Assembly (NCBI GenBank): GCA_964404985.1
Contig: CAYOMD010000023.1
Location: 1 to 45,129, forward strand
DNA length: 45,129 nucleotides
Direction: 5' to 3'
From: Hankyongella sp964404985
GTDB lineage: Bacteria > Pseudomonadota > Alphaproteobacteria > Sphingomonadales > Sphingomonadaceae
Shown: one piece after another, positions 32,182 to 41,353 of the stretch
Layout of the letters: every line of letters starts with the position of its first letter
How positions within the stretch are numbered: the first letter of the stretch is position 1
The notes under the pieces: generated by a model
What the model saw: the letters and a program-made list of their open reading frames with translations, nothing else
Databases searched by the model: none
Told to the model about the DNA's origin: nothing
Position numbers and translations under genes: made by a program

Positions 32182-33282
32182 ATGACGTCGCCCTGGGCAC
32201 CGGAAAATGTCTTGGCAATGAGGATCATGCCATGCATGCGGACAACACCGGTGCCCAAGTGCGCGCGGATTCTATCCGAAATGGACCTTTGGGATTACTG
32301 GCCCTTGTTGACAGATAATGGGGCAGTTGCGGATGTGTTTGGTGGCACACTGTATTTCTTTCTGTCTGCGCCTATTCTGCCTGATCCGGAGTCCAGACAT
32401 GCTGTTGCCCGCCTTCGTTTAGTCTACCAGCTTGATGGACAATGGCATGATCTCGGATATGTTTTCCCGGAGTCATTCTCCCCGGGTAGCCGGGAATGGG
32501 CAGGCTCCTGCATAATCAAGGGCGATCGTGTCACGGTGTATTTTACGGCCGCGGGGCGTTCCGGTGAAGCGGCCTTGAGTTTTGAGCAACGGCTTTTCGA
32601 ATGCCAGGCGCGGTTGGTCCATGCGAACAGCAGACCGCAACTTGTAGACTGGTCCGCGCCGGTCGAGAGCGTAAAGGCCGATGGCTACCATTATGTCACG
32701 GATATGCGCGGTGCCGGAACCATCGGGACCATCAAGGCGTTCCGCGATCCGGCCTATTTTCACGATCCGGCAACCGGGCGCGCGTACCTTCTGTTTGCGG
32801 GGTCCCTGGCGTCATCAAGCCACGCGTTTAACGGCTGTATCGGGATTGCCGTTCAAGGCCCTGAGCAATGGTCGCTCTTGCCACCTCTTGTCCATGCCGA
32901 TGGCTTGAACAACGAGCTTGAACGACCGCACATTGTCTATCACGACAATCGCTACTATTTGTTCTGGTCGACGCAGGCCAAGGTCTTTGCGCCGGATATC
33001 CCCAAGGGGCCTACGGGCCTCTATGGAATGGTGGCAGATCAGATGGAGGGGCCATGGTCGCCGCTGAACGAGTCCGGTCTGGTGCTCACCAATCCTGAGG
33101 AATATCCGTATCAGGCATTCAGCTGGCTCGTACTGTCAGACCTGCGCGTGCTAAGCTTTCTCGATGTTGTCGGCTTGGGAACGATGCCGGAAAGTGTGAC
33201 ACAAGCCAGACGGCATTTCGGTGGCACACCAGCACCGGAGGTCACGCTCAAGATTGAGGGTGCGCGAGTATGGATTGCATGA
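32182..33282 (+). CDS. GH68 family beta-fructofuranosidase/levansucrase-like enzyme, no signal peptide
   Basis: Acts on the glucose-fructose bond of sucrose, releasing glucose and either freeing or transferring fructose. The 366-residue, five-bladed-propeller enzyme has the three GH68 acidic residues: nucleophile Asp38 in LWDYWPL, the transition-state Asp in the FRDPAYF motif, and the acid/base Glu in NNELERPHIV. EWAGS and YLLFAGS blocks also match. The N-terminus (MTSPWAPENVLAMRI) is not a Sec signal, so the enzyme is probably cytoplasmic, unlike the secreted levansucrases of Gram-positives; Zymomonas GH68 enzymes are secreted without a signal, so export cannot be excluded. It lies 27 bp after the receptor gene and overlaps the kinase gene. 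Confidence 0.87.
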   Translation: MTSPWAPENVLAMRIMPCMRTTPVPKCARILSEMDLWDYWPLLTDNGAVADVFGGTLYFFLSAPILPDPESRHAVARLRLVYQLDGQWHDLGYVFPESFSPGSREWAGSCIIKGDRVTVYFTAAGRSGEAALSFEQRLFECQARLVHANSRPQLVDWSAPVESVKADGYHYVTDMRGAGTIGTIKAFRDPAYFHDPATGRAYLLFAGSLASSSHAFNGCIGIAVQGPEQWSLLPPLVHADGLNNELERPHIVYHDNRYYLFWSTQAKVFAPDIPKGPTGLYGMVADQMEGPWSPLNESGLVLTNPEEYPYQAFSWLVLSDLRVLSFLDVVGLGTMPESVTQARRHFGGTPAPEVTLKIEGARVWIA

Positions 33283-34157
33283 ACCGGCTGTATGCGGGCG
33301 TGGAGCTTGGCGGCACGAAATGCATTGCCCTGCTGACCCGTGGCACAGACATCCTGGACAAGGCGGCGTGGCCGACGACAACACCGGATGATGTGCAGGC
33401 CAAGCTGGCAGATTACTTGCGCCACCATGCCCAACACGTAGACGCCCTTGGCATCGCGAGCTTCGGTCCGCTGGATCTGAACCCGGCCAGCCGTCACTTC
33501 GGCTATATCACCAGTACGCCCAAACCGGGCTGGTCCATGGTTGATGTGCGCAGCCCCTTGGCGGCAGCTCTGCCCTGCCCCACCGGCTTTGATACTGACG
33601 TGAATGCAGCGGGCCTTGCCGAGGGGCGCTGGGGCGCGGCACAAGGGTGCTCTGTCCATGCCTACATCACGATCGGCACCGGCGTTGGCGGAGGGCTGAT
33701 TGTCGGCGGTCGCCCGGTCCATGGGCTGATCCATCCGGAAATCGGGCACATGCGCATCCGGCGGGTGCCGGGGGATGATTTTGGGGGTGTCTGCCCCTAT
33801 CATGGGGATTGCCTGGAGGGACTGGTGAGCGGACCTGCGCTGGCGGTGCGCTTCGGCCAGGACCCGGCGCAGGTTCCAGACGGCCACCCGCTATGGGCTG
33901 CGGTAGCGCATGATCTGGCAGAGTTCATGGCGAACCTGCTGCTCACCGTATCGCCGGAGCGGATTGTGATCGGCGGTGGCGTGGCGGTCGCCCGCCCGGC
34001 TTTGCTTGCGAACGTGCAGCGGCTCACTGCGGACTGTCTGTCAGGGTATCTGCACGGCATTACCGGCGAGCGCCTGGCGGAGATCATCGTGCCCGCAGCA
34101 CTTGGCGTAAACGCCGGACCGCTTGGGGCAATCGCCCTGGCGATGGATGCTGTTTAG
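33270..34157 (+). CDS. ROK-family fructokinase
   Basis: Phosphorylates fructose to fructose-6-phosphate with ATP. The 295-residue protein has the ROK phosphate motif GVELGGTKC, the GTGVGGGLIVGG glycine loop and the zinc motif CPYHGDCLEGLVSGPAL (CxxHxxCLE), typical of bacterial fructokinases of this group. GAGGG stands nine bases before this ATG; a second in-frame ATG three codons later overlaps the GH68 stop as ATGA and is an alternative. Last gene of the operon: it consumes the fructose produced by GH68. It converges on, and overlaps by four bases, the protease gene. Confidence 0.88.
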   Translation: MDCMNRLYAGVELGGTKCIALLTRGTDILDKAAWPTTTPDDVQAKLADYLRHHAQHVDALGIASFGPLDLNPASRHFGYITSTPKPGWSMVDVRSPLAAALPCPTGFDTDVNAAGLAEGRWGAAQGCSVHAYITIGTGVGGGLIVGGRPVHGLIHPEIGHMRIRRVPGDDFGGVCPYHGDCLEGLVSGPALAVRFGQDPAQVPDGHPLWAAVAHDLAEFMANLLLTVSPERIVIGGGVAVARPALLANVQRLTADCLSGYLHGITGERLAEIIVPAALGVNAGPLGAIALAMDAV

Positions 34158-34762
34158 CGCCCTGCTTGCAGGGTCAGTTGCCCACGCGAGACTTGATAGC
34201 CGCCGATGCGCGACAGGAAGCTGTTGCCGAGCAGACTGACGCCGGTATCGTTTTCCGACACTAGCGCCGGGACATCGCGGATGACCAGTGGCCCTGCCCG
34301 CACAGTATCCAGCACAATGCGCGCCGCCCGCACTTCACCGTTGGCGGTCATGAGCGGCAACACATAGGCCAGTGCATCCAGCTTTACGCCGGCACGTCGC
34401 GCGTCCGTGTGCGAGAGCGTGACATAGCTGGCCCCGGTATCGACCAGAAACGATATCGCAGCGCCGTTGGCCTCGGCACGAACCCAGAAATGCCCGTCCG
34501 ACCGCGCCGGATAGGTAATGCTGTCGGCGCTGATCCGGCCACTTGCCGGATCAAGCTCAGAGCGGACATGCGCCATGAAGTCCTGGATGTCTTGGCGACC
34601 CAGCGCGACGCCGACAAGGGCGGCAATCACCAGCATCCAGGCCCCTGCCGCCTGCATCACGGCGGGCAGACCGGCCCGCTTCGCCTGCCAGAACAGGGCA
34701 GGCGATACAACCATCAGCAGAATCAAACCATAAACAAGCCGTTCCGGCTCCTGGAGTGTCAC
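34154..34762 (-). CDS. membrane-anchored retropepsin-like aspartic protease (TIGR02281 type)
   Basis: Predicted single-domain aspartyl protease of clan AA, 202 residues. Two hydrophobic helices (about residues 10-27 and 38-58) anchor it; the C-terminal domain holds the catalytic motif FLVDTGASYVTLS and the distal LLGNSFLSRI. Only one DTG motif exists, so it should work as a dimer like retropepsins. The GTG start overlaps the MBL-gene stop by four bases. It closes the leftward nine-gene run. Substrate unknown. Confidence 0.85.
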   Translation of the reverse strand: MTLQEPERLVYGLILLMVVSPALFWQAKRAGLPAVMQAAGAWMLVIAALVGVALGRQDIQDFMAHVRSELDPASGRISADSITYPARSDGHFWVRAEANGAAISFLVDTGASYVTLSHTDARRAGVKLDALAYVLPLMTANGEVRAARIVLDTVRAGPLVIRDVPALVSENDTGVSLLGNSFLSRIGGYQVSRGQLTLQAGR

Positions 34763-35523
34763 AGGTGCAATTCCAGACCATCATAGGCCGGCCGGATGCT
34801 GTCCGGCAGACTTTTGCTTAATGTCTGGTAATCCATATCCCAATTCATGTGCGTTAGCACGGCAAGTTTTGGTTGAAAGTGGTTAATGAACTCGAGGGTC
34901 CGCTCCAGATGCAGATGGGTCGGGTGCGGCTCCGGGCGCAGCGCATCGATGATCCAGAGGTCGAGGTTCTCGACGTAAGGGTAGGATTCTTCCGGCAAAT
35001 CGATAAGATCTGTCGAATAAGCGGCATAGCGGCCATTGGCGGTAAAGCGAAACCCGAGCGAGTCGATCGGTCCATGGATCTGGGAGAACGGTGCCACATG
35101 AAGGCCACCGCGCACCACCGGTCCGTTCAGGATGTGGGCCTCGCAGGTGGCGGGGTAGCCGTTCTCGCCCTCGAAGGCATAGCCGAAGCGTGCGCGCAGG
35201 GTCGCCATGGTATCGGCGTTCCCGTAGCAATCGATGCGCTTTTGGTTGGCCTGATAGAGCCCGCGCAGATCGTCGATGCCGTGGGTATGGTCTGCGTGGT
35301 CGTGACTGTAGAACACCGCGTCCAGCCGGTTCACCCGCGCATCGAGCATCTGCTCGCGCAGGTCCGGGGAGGTATCGACGATCACCCGGGTCTCCCCCTC
35401 CTCCACCATGATAGAGACGCGCCGCCGCCGGTTTTTTGGCTCGTCCGGATCGCAGCGGCCCCAATAGCCGTCAATGCGCGGCACACCGCCGGATGTCCCG
35501 CAGCCCAGGATGCGGATTTTCAT
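34759..35523 (-). CDS. metallo-beta-lactamase-fold hydrolase (PhnP-like)
   Basis: Cytoplasmic binuclear-metal hydrolase, 254 residues. It starts MKIRILGCGTSGGVPRIDG, has the metal motif SHDHADHTHGIDDLR (HxHxDH) and the later STDLIDL and THMNWDMDY ligands. This variant resembles PhnP phosphodiesterases and the MBL genes that follow tatD in many alphaproteobacteria. Its ATG overlaps the tatD stop (ATGA). A phosphodiester substrate is a family-based guess. Confidence 0.87.
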   Translation of the reverse strand: MKIRILGCGTSGGVPRIDGYWGRCDPDEPKNRRRRVSIMVEEGETRVIVDTSPDLREQMLDARVNRLDAVFYSHDHADHTHGIDDLRGLYQANQKRIDCYGNADTMATLRARFGYAFEGENGYPATCEAHILNGPVVRGGLHVAPFSQIHGPIDSLGFRFTANGRYAAYSTDLIDLPEESYPYVENLDLWIIDALRPEPHPTHLHLERTLEFINHFQPKLAVLTHMNWDMDYQTLSKSLPDSIRPAYDGLELHL

Positions 35524-36302
35524 GACCGCGCCGCCTTGGAAAACAGCCGGTAGGCGTTGTCGGTGGTGATGCGTGCCAGCTCGACGGGCGTTACCTCTTT
35601 GAGATTGGCGACGAATGCGGCCGTATGCACGACATAGGCCGGCTCGCACGGCTTGCCGCGCATGGGCACCGGGGCGAGGTACGGCGAGTCCGTCTCGACC
35701 AGTAGCTTGTCGAGCGGCAGGGTGCGCGCCGTCTCCTGCAGGTCGCGCGCCGACTTGAAGGTGACGATCCCGGACAGCGAGATGTAGAAGCCCAGGTCCA
35801 GCGCTGCATCGGCGAACGCCTGACTGGCGGTGAAGCAATGGATCACCCCGGTGAAGGCTTTGCGCGCCATCTCCGCCCGCATGATCGCCAAGGTATCCGC
35901 CTCGGCGTCGCGGGTATGGACCACGAGCGGCAGCCCGGTCTCCTGCGCTGCATGGATGTGGGCGCGGAAATTGTCGGCCTGACGATCGCGCGGGCTTTTG
36001 TCGTAGTAATAGTCAAGGCCGGTCTCACCGATAGCGACGACTCTGGGGTGCGCTGTAGCGGTCACGATAGTCGCAGTGTCCAGGTCAGGCTCGGCGGCGG
36101 CCTCATGCGGGTGCACGCCCACAGTCGCCACCACATCCGGCTCGCGCTCCGCTATGGCGATTACCTCCGGCCACTCGTGGGTCTTGGTGCCGATGGCAAT
36201 CATCAGCTCGACGCCGGCTTGGCGCGCGCGCGCGATCACGCCCGCCTGATCCTCGACCAGACCGGGATAATTCAGGTGGCAGTGACTATCGACCAGGCTC
36301 AT
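35520..36302 (-). CDS. tatD: TatD-family metal-dependent hydrolase (DNase)
   Basis: TIM-barrel hydrolase of the TatD/YcfH group, active as a 3'-5' nuclease in studied members. The 260 residues open with DSHCHLNY (metal His-x-His), followed by GVHPHEA, IGETGLDYYYD, HTRDAEADT, GVIHCFTAS and LLVETDSPYLAP, the full set of metal and catalytic blocks. Its start overlaps the metG stop by four bases (ATGA), the usual metG-tatD linkage, which favours this start over longer readings inside metG. Confidence 0.93.
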   Translation of the reverse strand: MSLVDSHCHLNYPGLVEDQAGVIARARQAGVELMIAIGTKTHEWPEVIAIAEREPDVVATVGVHPHEAAAEPDLDTATIVTATAHPRVVAIGETGLDYYYDKSPRDRQADNFRAHIHAAQETGLPLVVHTRDAEADTLAIMRAEMARKAFTGVIHCFTASQAFADAALDLGFYISLSGIVTFKSARDLQETARTLPLDKLLVETDSPYLAPVPMRGKPCEPAYVVHTAAFVANLKEVTPVELARITTDNAYRLFSKAARS

Positions 36303-37846
36303 GCCGCCACCTCGGGCAGATCGAGGCGCGGAAAGATCGGCGCGGGTGCAGCAATGACCGTACCCGTCGGCACGATCACCGGCTGCAGCAGGGCCGCATA
36401 GAGCCGGTTCTCGGCCGGAATCCCCATCTGCTCCAGCAGACGTGCCGCCGACTCCGGCACCACCGGCTGGATAGCGACCGCCAGCCGCGCGATGCACTCC
36501 ACCAACACCCCGAGCACGACCATCATGCGCGCGGGGTCGGTCTTGCGCAAAGCCCAGGGTGCCTGCGCGTCGATGTACTGGTTGCAGGCGTATACCCCCT
36601 GCATCCACGCCTCGATCCCGTCCGAGAGCGCATAGCGGCCGAACTGGGCGCGCAGGCCAGAAACCGCCGCAGCCACCGTCTCGACCAGCGCCAGATCGGC
36701 TGGGTCGGCAGGGGCAAAACCCGGCAGGGCCCCTTCGAGGTTCTTGGCAATAAACGACAGGGTGCGCTGCGCCAGGTTCCCGAACGCATTGGCAAGCTCG
36801 GCATTGGCGCGGGCGACGATGGCCGCGTCGCTGTAGCTGCCGTCCTGCCCGAAGGCGACTTCGCGCAGGAAGAAATAGCGGACCGGATCGACGCCATAGC
36901 GTTCCACGAGCGCATGCGGGCTGATGACGTTGCCAACGGACTTTGACATCTTCTCGCCGCGATTGGTCAAGAAGCCGTGCGCAAAAACGGCCTTGGGCAA
37001 CGCAAGCCCGGCGGACATCAGGAATGCCGGCCAGTAGACGGCATGAAAGCGCACGATATCCTTGCCGATCACATGGAGATCGGCCGGCCAGCGCTGCGCC
37101 CAGTCCGCGCCCGCCTCGTCAGGAAAGCCGGCGCCGCTGATGTAGTTGGCGAGTGCATCGACCCAGACGTACATCACATGCCCCGGCGCATCCGGCACCG
37201 GGACACCCCACTGGAAGCTGGTGCGGCTGATCGAGAGATCGTGCAGGCCCCGGCGCACGAAGCTGGTGACCTCATTGCGGCGGCTCTCCGGCTGGATGAA
37301 CTCCGGGTGCGCGTCATAATGGGCGAGCAGGCGGTCCTGATAGGCGGACAGACGGAAGAAATAGCTCTCCTCGACCGTCCACTCGACCGGCGTTCCCTGC
37401 GGCGAGAGTTTGGCGCCGTCCTCGCCGAGGCTCAGTTCGCTCTCGTCGTAGTAGGCTTCATCCCGGACCGAGTACCAGCCTTCATAGCGGCTGAGGTAGA
37501 TGTCACCAGCCGCCGCCATGCGCCGCCAGAGCTCCTGGGTCGCCGCGTAGTGGTCCGGGTCCGTCGTGCGGAAGAAGCGATCATAGCTGATGTTCAGCTG
37601 GTCATCCATCGCCTGGAACTGCGGGGCCATGCGGTCCGCCATCTCACGCGCACTGATGCCGAGTGCCCGGCCCGCCTGCTCCATCTTCAGGCCATGCTCG
37701 TCGGTGCCGGTCTGGAAATAGACCGCCCTGCCCTCCAGCCGCTGGTGGCGGGCGATGGCATCCGTACAGATCGCCTCATAGGCGTGGCCGATGTGGGGCG
37801 CACCGTTGGGGTAGGCTATGGCCGTGGTGATGGTAAACCGGGTCAT
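36299..37846 (-). CDS. metG: methionyl-tRNA synthetase
   Basis: Charges initiator and elongator tRNA-Met. The 515-residue class I synthetase carries the HIGH motif as HIGHAYEA (residues about 17-24), and KMSKS in GEKMSKSVGN. It lacks the zinc-knuckle-rich and C-terminal dimer domains of the longer E. coli enzyme and so belongs to the short type common in alphaproteobacteria. Four-base overlaps join it to holB upstream and tatD downstream. Confidence 0.97.
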   Translation of the reverse strand: MTRFTITTAIAYPNGAPHIGHAYEAICTDAIARHQRLEGRAVYFQTGTDEHGLKMEQAGRALGISAREMADRMAPQFQAMDDQLNISYDRFFRTTDPDHYAATQELWRRMAAAGDIYLSRYEGWYSVRDEAYYDESELSLGEDGAKLSPQGTPVEWTVEESYFFRLSAYQDRLLAHYDAHPEFIQPESRRNEVTSFVRRGLHDLSISRTSFQWGVPVPDAPGHVMYVWVDALANYISGAGFPDEAGADWAQRWPADLHVIGKDIVRFHAVYWPAFLMSAGLALPKAVFAHGFLTNRGEKMSKSVGNVISPHALVERYGVDPVRYFFLREVAFGQDGSYSDAAIVARANAELANAFGNLAQRTLSFIAKNLEGALPGFAPADPADLALVETVAAAVSGLRAQFGRYALSDGIEAWMQGVYACNQYIDAQAPWALRKTDPARMMVVLGVLVECIARLAVAIQPVVPESAARLLEQMGIPAENRLYAALLQPVIVPTGTVIAAPAPIFPRLDLPEVAA

Positions 37847-38808
37847 GCGTGTCTCTTGGTGTGTGTGGCCAAATATTTAAGGCCACTGCCGAGCTCCAGC
37901 ACCACCAGCCGCGCATCCAGCGCAAGCGGGGCGGCATCGCTGGCCAATGCGCGCGCCTTCTCCCACAGCGCAAGACCTTCAGCAAGAGCCGGGCCGCGCA
38001 GGTTCTTGCACTGCATCGCGATACGCCGGCAGGCCAGATCGAGGAACGCCTCAAGCCGGGCCTGCGCCGCAGCACCGGACAAGGCGTTCGCCAACTGGTG
38101 CAGCACCTGATCCGCATCCCGCCCGGATAGTTGCTCTAGCGCCTGTTCCAGCCCTGCGACGTCAAGACCCGCATAGCGCAACGCCTGCCCCGGGCTGCCC
38201 TCCGCCAGTCTCGCCAATGAGTCCGGCTGCCCATGCTGAGCCAGCACCTGCACAACCTCAGCATCGCTCAAGGGCTTCAACGCCAGCCGGCGCACGCGCG
38301 AGCGGATGGTCGGCAGCAGACGGCCCGGTGCATGGCTGACCGCGAGGAACAGTGTCTGCGCCGGCGGCTCCTCCAGCATCTTCAGCAGCGCATTGGCTGC
38401 CGCCCGGTTCATGTCCTCCAGCGCGTCGATCACGACGATCCGCCAGCCCTCCGCCATGGTCCCGAAAAACGGCGCAAGCTGGCGCACCTGATCAACGGTG
38501 ATTTCCTTGCGCAGTGCCCCGCGATCGCTCACTTCCCGCTGGAGATTGCGCAAATCCGGGTGGCTGCCAGCATCCATGAGGGCGAGCGCCGGGTGACTAA
38601 CTGGCACCGGCAGCAGAGCGTCGCCGTGCGCGAACAGCCCGGAGTCCCCTGCCCCCCCACAGAGCACGAACGCGGCAAAATGCTTGGCAAGCGTCGCCTT
38701 GCCGATCCCCTGCGGCCCCGTCAGCACCCAGGCGTGCGGCATCCGCCCGGAGTCCCAGGCCTCGCGCAGGGCAGCCTGTGCCGCCTCATGGCCGACCAGC
38801 GCCCTCAC
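37843..38808 (-). CDS. holB: DNA polymerase III subunit delta'
   Basis: Clamp-loader subunit that helps place the beta clamp on DNA. The 321-residue protein has LVGHEAAQAALREAW at the start, the P-loop-like GPQGIGKATLA and the AAA+ sensor region (RIVVIDALEDMNRAAANALLKMLEEPP; the SRC-type segment appears as TIRSRVRRL). The GTG start overlaps the tmk stop by four bases. The tmk-holB pairing is conserved. Confidence 0.93.
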   Translation of the reverse strand: MRALVGHEAAQAALREAWDSGRMPHAWVLTGPQGIGKATLAKHFAAFVLCGGAGDSGLFAHGDALLPVPVSHPALALMDAGSHPDLRNLQREVSDRGALRKEITVDQVRQLAPFFGTMAEGWRIVVIDALEDMNRAAANALLKMLEEPPAQTLFLAVSHAPGRLLPTIRSRVRRLALKPLSDAEVVQVLAQHGQPDSLARLAEGSPGQALRYAGLDVAGLEQALEQLSGRDADQVLHQLANALSGAAAQARLEAFLDLACRRIAMQCKNLRGPALAEGLALWEKARALASDAAPLALDARLVVLELGSGLKYLATHTKRHA

Positions 38809-39419
38809 AGCGCCGCCAGCAGCCGGGCGGTCACCAGGTCCGGCGATCCAGAAGCGTCAATGGCAACGCAGCGCGTGGGGAACAGGGCCGGCAACTGCGC
38901 AAAGCCCATCGCCAGAGATGCATGAAAATCTGCACCTTCGGATTCGAAGCGTTGTTCGGCCAGCGCCACGCCGCGCGCGCGCACCAGTGCTGCCTGCGAG
39001 TCCATGCCCAGCACCAGCGTGCGGTCCGGCCACAGCCCTATCGCCCAATCATGGAGTGCAACCAGCCGCTGCGTCCCCAGAGCGCGTGCAAAGCCCTGAT
39101 AGACCAGGGTGCTGTCGACAAACCGGTCGCACACCACCCAGTTGCCGCGTGCCAGTGCCGGCCTGATGACCCGGCGTACATGGTCGGCACGCGCCGCATT
39201 CAGCAGCAGGGCCTCGGCCCAGCCATCCCAGCGGTCGGTCTCGCCGGAGACCAGCAGCGCCCGGATCGCCTCCGCCCCCGGCGTGCCACCGGGCTCGCGG
39301 GTGAGCAGGACTGTGTGGCCCTGCGCCTCAAGCGCTGCGGCCAGACATTGCGACTGGGTCGACTTGCCGACCCCCTCGCCGCCCTCCAGCGTGATGAAGC
39401 GGCCCGGCACCGGGTTCAC
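38805..39419 (-). CDS. tmk: thymidylate kinase
   Basis: Phosphorylates dTMP to dTDP. The 204 residues contain the P-loop LEGGEGVGKSTQ, the LTREPGGTP motif with the dTMP-contacting Arg, and CDRFVDSTLVYQG. The GTG start shares GTGA with the upstream dac stop; longer readings run into dac and were rejected. It lies between dac and holB in the coupled run. Confidence 0.95.
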   Translation of the reverse strand: MNPVPGRFITLEGGEGVGKSTQSQCLAAALEAQGHTVLLTREPGGTPGAEAIRALLVSGETDRWDGWAEALLLNAARADHVRRVIRPALARGNWVVCDRFVDSTLVYQGFARALGTQRLVALHDWAIGLWPDRTLVLGMDSQAALVRARGVALAEQRFESEGADFHASLAMGFAQLPALFPTRCVAIDASGSPDLVTARLLAAL

Positions 39420-40627
39420 TGAAACAGCGACGTGAAACCGGCGGCAATCCGCCCGAAGACGCCGGCCTTGCCGACATCCGCACCGGCCTTGACCGGCACG
39501 CGCAGCACACCGCCACCCGGTTGCGCCAGCTCGATATGACCGACAATCTGCCCGGCCTTCACCGGTGCCGGGATCGGCCCCTTGTAGACCAGCTTTGGCT
39601 TGACCGGCGCAGGGCTGCCCCGTGGCACGAGGGTCGAGACGGCACGGGTCGCAACCAGCGGCACCGTCTGTGCGCTGCCCAGCCACACCGGTGCCTGTTC
39701 GACGACTTGCCCGGCCGAGACCAGCGCCTTGCGCTCGAACGCCCGGAAGCCCCAGTTGAGAAAACTGCCGGACTCCGCACTGCGTTCGGCCTCCGAGGTC
39801 AGGCCGTTGACCACCATGATCAGGCGGGTGCCGTTCTGAACCGCCGATCCTGTGAAGCCATAGCCCGCGGCCTCGGTGTGGCCGGTCTTCAGGCCGTCCG
39901 CACCCTTGACCAGCCCCAGGATCGGGTTGCGGTTGGGCTGGTAGATGGTTTTGCCCGAGGACAGCCGCCGGGTGTAGTCCGGCGTGGCGTAGAAGCGCTT
40001 GTACAGGTCCGGGAAGCTGGTGACGGTTGCGCGCGCGAGAAGCGCCAGATCGCGCGGCGTCACATATTCCTGCGGGTCCGGCCAGCCGGTCGTATTGGCA
40101 AAGCGCGAGTTCTTCATGCCGAGCTGCATGGCCGACTGGTTCATGCGCGCGACAAACGCCGCCTCGGTGCCCATCAGCCCCTCTGCCAGCACCACGCAGG
40201 CGTCGTTGCCGGACAGGGTCACGACTCCGTGCAGCAGGTCCTCGATCGAGACTTCCTCGTCGACCTCCAAAAACATGGTGGAGCCGCGGTTGTTCCAGGC
40301 GCGCCAGGTGTCTGCGGTCACACGCACGGTGTCGGAGAGCTTGATCTCGCCGCGCTTCAGCATCTCGAACACCACGTGCGTCGTCATCAGCTTGCCCATG
40401 GAGGACGGCGGCATGCGCTCGTCGGCGCTGCGGGCGAACAGCACGGCACCGCTCTCGGCATCCATCATGAAGGCGAAGGGTGCGCGGCTGTCATAGGTGG
40501 CAGGGGCCGTCTGCACGGCTTTTGCCGGGCCAACAGCCGGGCGTGAGGGATCGAAGGTCGCAGCATTTGCGGTGCCGGCACACAGGGCGGCAATCACGGC
40601 GGCAATCACGGTCGGGCGGTGGAACAA
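39416..40627 (-). CDS. dac: D-alanyl-D-alanine carboxypeptidase (PBP5/6 class)
   Basis: Trims the terminal D-Ala from peptidoglycan stem peptides in the periplasm. The 403-residue protein has a signal peptide (to about residue 22, GTANA), then the penicillin-binding motifs SMGK at residues 76-79, SGN in VTLSGNDAC, and KTG in DGLKTGHTEAAG, followed by the beta-rich PBP5 C-terminal domain and a terminal amphipathic segment (GRIAAGFTSLFQ) suited to membrane anchoring. The start used is TTG with no clear ribosome site; a GTG six codons later is an alternative. Between dacA, dacC and dacD I cannot choose. Confidence 0.92.
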   Translation of the reverse strand: MFHRPTVIAAVIAALCAGTANAATFDPSRPAVGPAKAVQTAPATYDSRAPFAFMMDAESGAVLFARSADERMPPSSMGKLMTTHVVFEMLKRGEIKLSDTVRVTADTWRAWNNRGSTMFLEVDEEVSIEDLLHGVVTLSGNDACVVLAEGLMGTEAAFVARMNQSAMQLGMKNSRFANTTGWPDPQEYVTPRDLALLARATVTSFPDLYKRFYATPDYTRRLSSGKTIYQPNRNPILGLVKGADGLKTGHTEAAGYGFTGSAVQNGTRLIMVVNGLTSEAERSAESGSFLNWGFRAFERKALVSAGQVVEQAPVWLGSAQTVPLVATRAVSTLVPRGSPAPVKPKLVYKGPIPAPVKAGQIVGHIELAQPGGGVLRVPVKAGADVGKAGVFGRIAAGFTSLFQ

Positions 40628-40660
40628 ATCACAGGGCTTTCTGCTGGAGGGGACGCACGC

Positions 40661-41353
40661 TCAGCTGTCGGGCAGCAGGCGTGCCTGGCTATAGCCTGCC
40701 GCATGCACCGCCGACAACGCCTGCTGTGCATCTTCCCATGCTGCAAACGGCCCGAGCCGGACCCGGGTGAGGCCGGATGGCACCGGCTCCAGCAACACCG
40801 GCCCGATGCCGCCCAGATCGCGAGCAAGGGATTGCGCCCGCGCGCTGTCGGCAAAGGCACCGATCTGAACATACAGCACAGCTTCGCGCGGCGGCGACGG
40901 CACGGCAGCTACCGGTGTGCCTTGCGGGTAAACCCGGCGTACCTGCACACGGGCGATGCCGCTGCTCTCGAACCCGAGCAACTGCGCGGCCCGGCGCGAC
41001 AGATCGATGATCCGGTCTTTGGCGAACGGCCCGCGATCGTTCACCCGCACCACGACCGAGCGACCATTCTGCGCATTCGTCACCTCAACGAAGCTGGGCA
41101 GCGGCAGGGTGCGGTGCGCGGCGGTCAGTTCGTTGGGGTCGAAGATTTCGCCGTTCGCCGTGCGCTTGCCGGCAAAGCCCGGCCCATACCAGGAGGCAAC
41201 CCCGGTCTCGCGGTAGTCGCGTTCGTCCGTCGGGACATAGGTGCGGCCGCCGATGGTATAGGGCTTGCCGAGCTTGTAGCCGGCCTTGGGCGGCGGCGAC
41301 CTCGCACAGGCCGCCAGCAGGGCGAGGAGCAGGACGACGCTAACCCTGTGCAT
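40661..41353 (-). CDS. rlpA: septal ring lytic transglycosylase RlpA (lipoprotein, DPBB + SPOR)
   Basis: Outer-membrane lipoprotein that cleaves denuded glycan strands at the division site. The 230 residues start with a lipoprotein signal (VVLLLALLAACAR, lipobox LAAC). The double-psi beta-barrel follows: ASWYGPGFAGKRTANGEIFD, then HRTLPLPS and VRVNDRGPF. A C-terminal SPOR domain (VLYVQIGAFADSARAQSLA) binds denuded septal glycan. The chosen ATG gives a proper lipoprotein signal; the longer reading adds 19 basic residues. Its start overlaps mltB by 14 bases. Confidence 0.93.
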   Translation of the reverse strand: MHRVSVVLLLALLAACARSPPPKAGYKLGKPYTIGGRTYVPTDERDYRETGVASWYGPGFAGKRTANGEIFDPNELTAAHRTLPLPSFVEVTNAQNGRSVVVRVNDRGPFAKDRIIDLSRRAAQLLGFESSGIARVQVRRVYPQGTPVAAVPSPPREAVLYVQIGAFADSARAQSLARDLGGIGPVLLEPVPSGLTRVRLGPFAAWEDAQQALSAVHAAGYSQARLLPDS

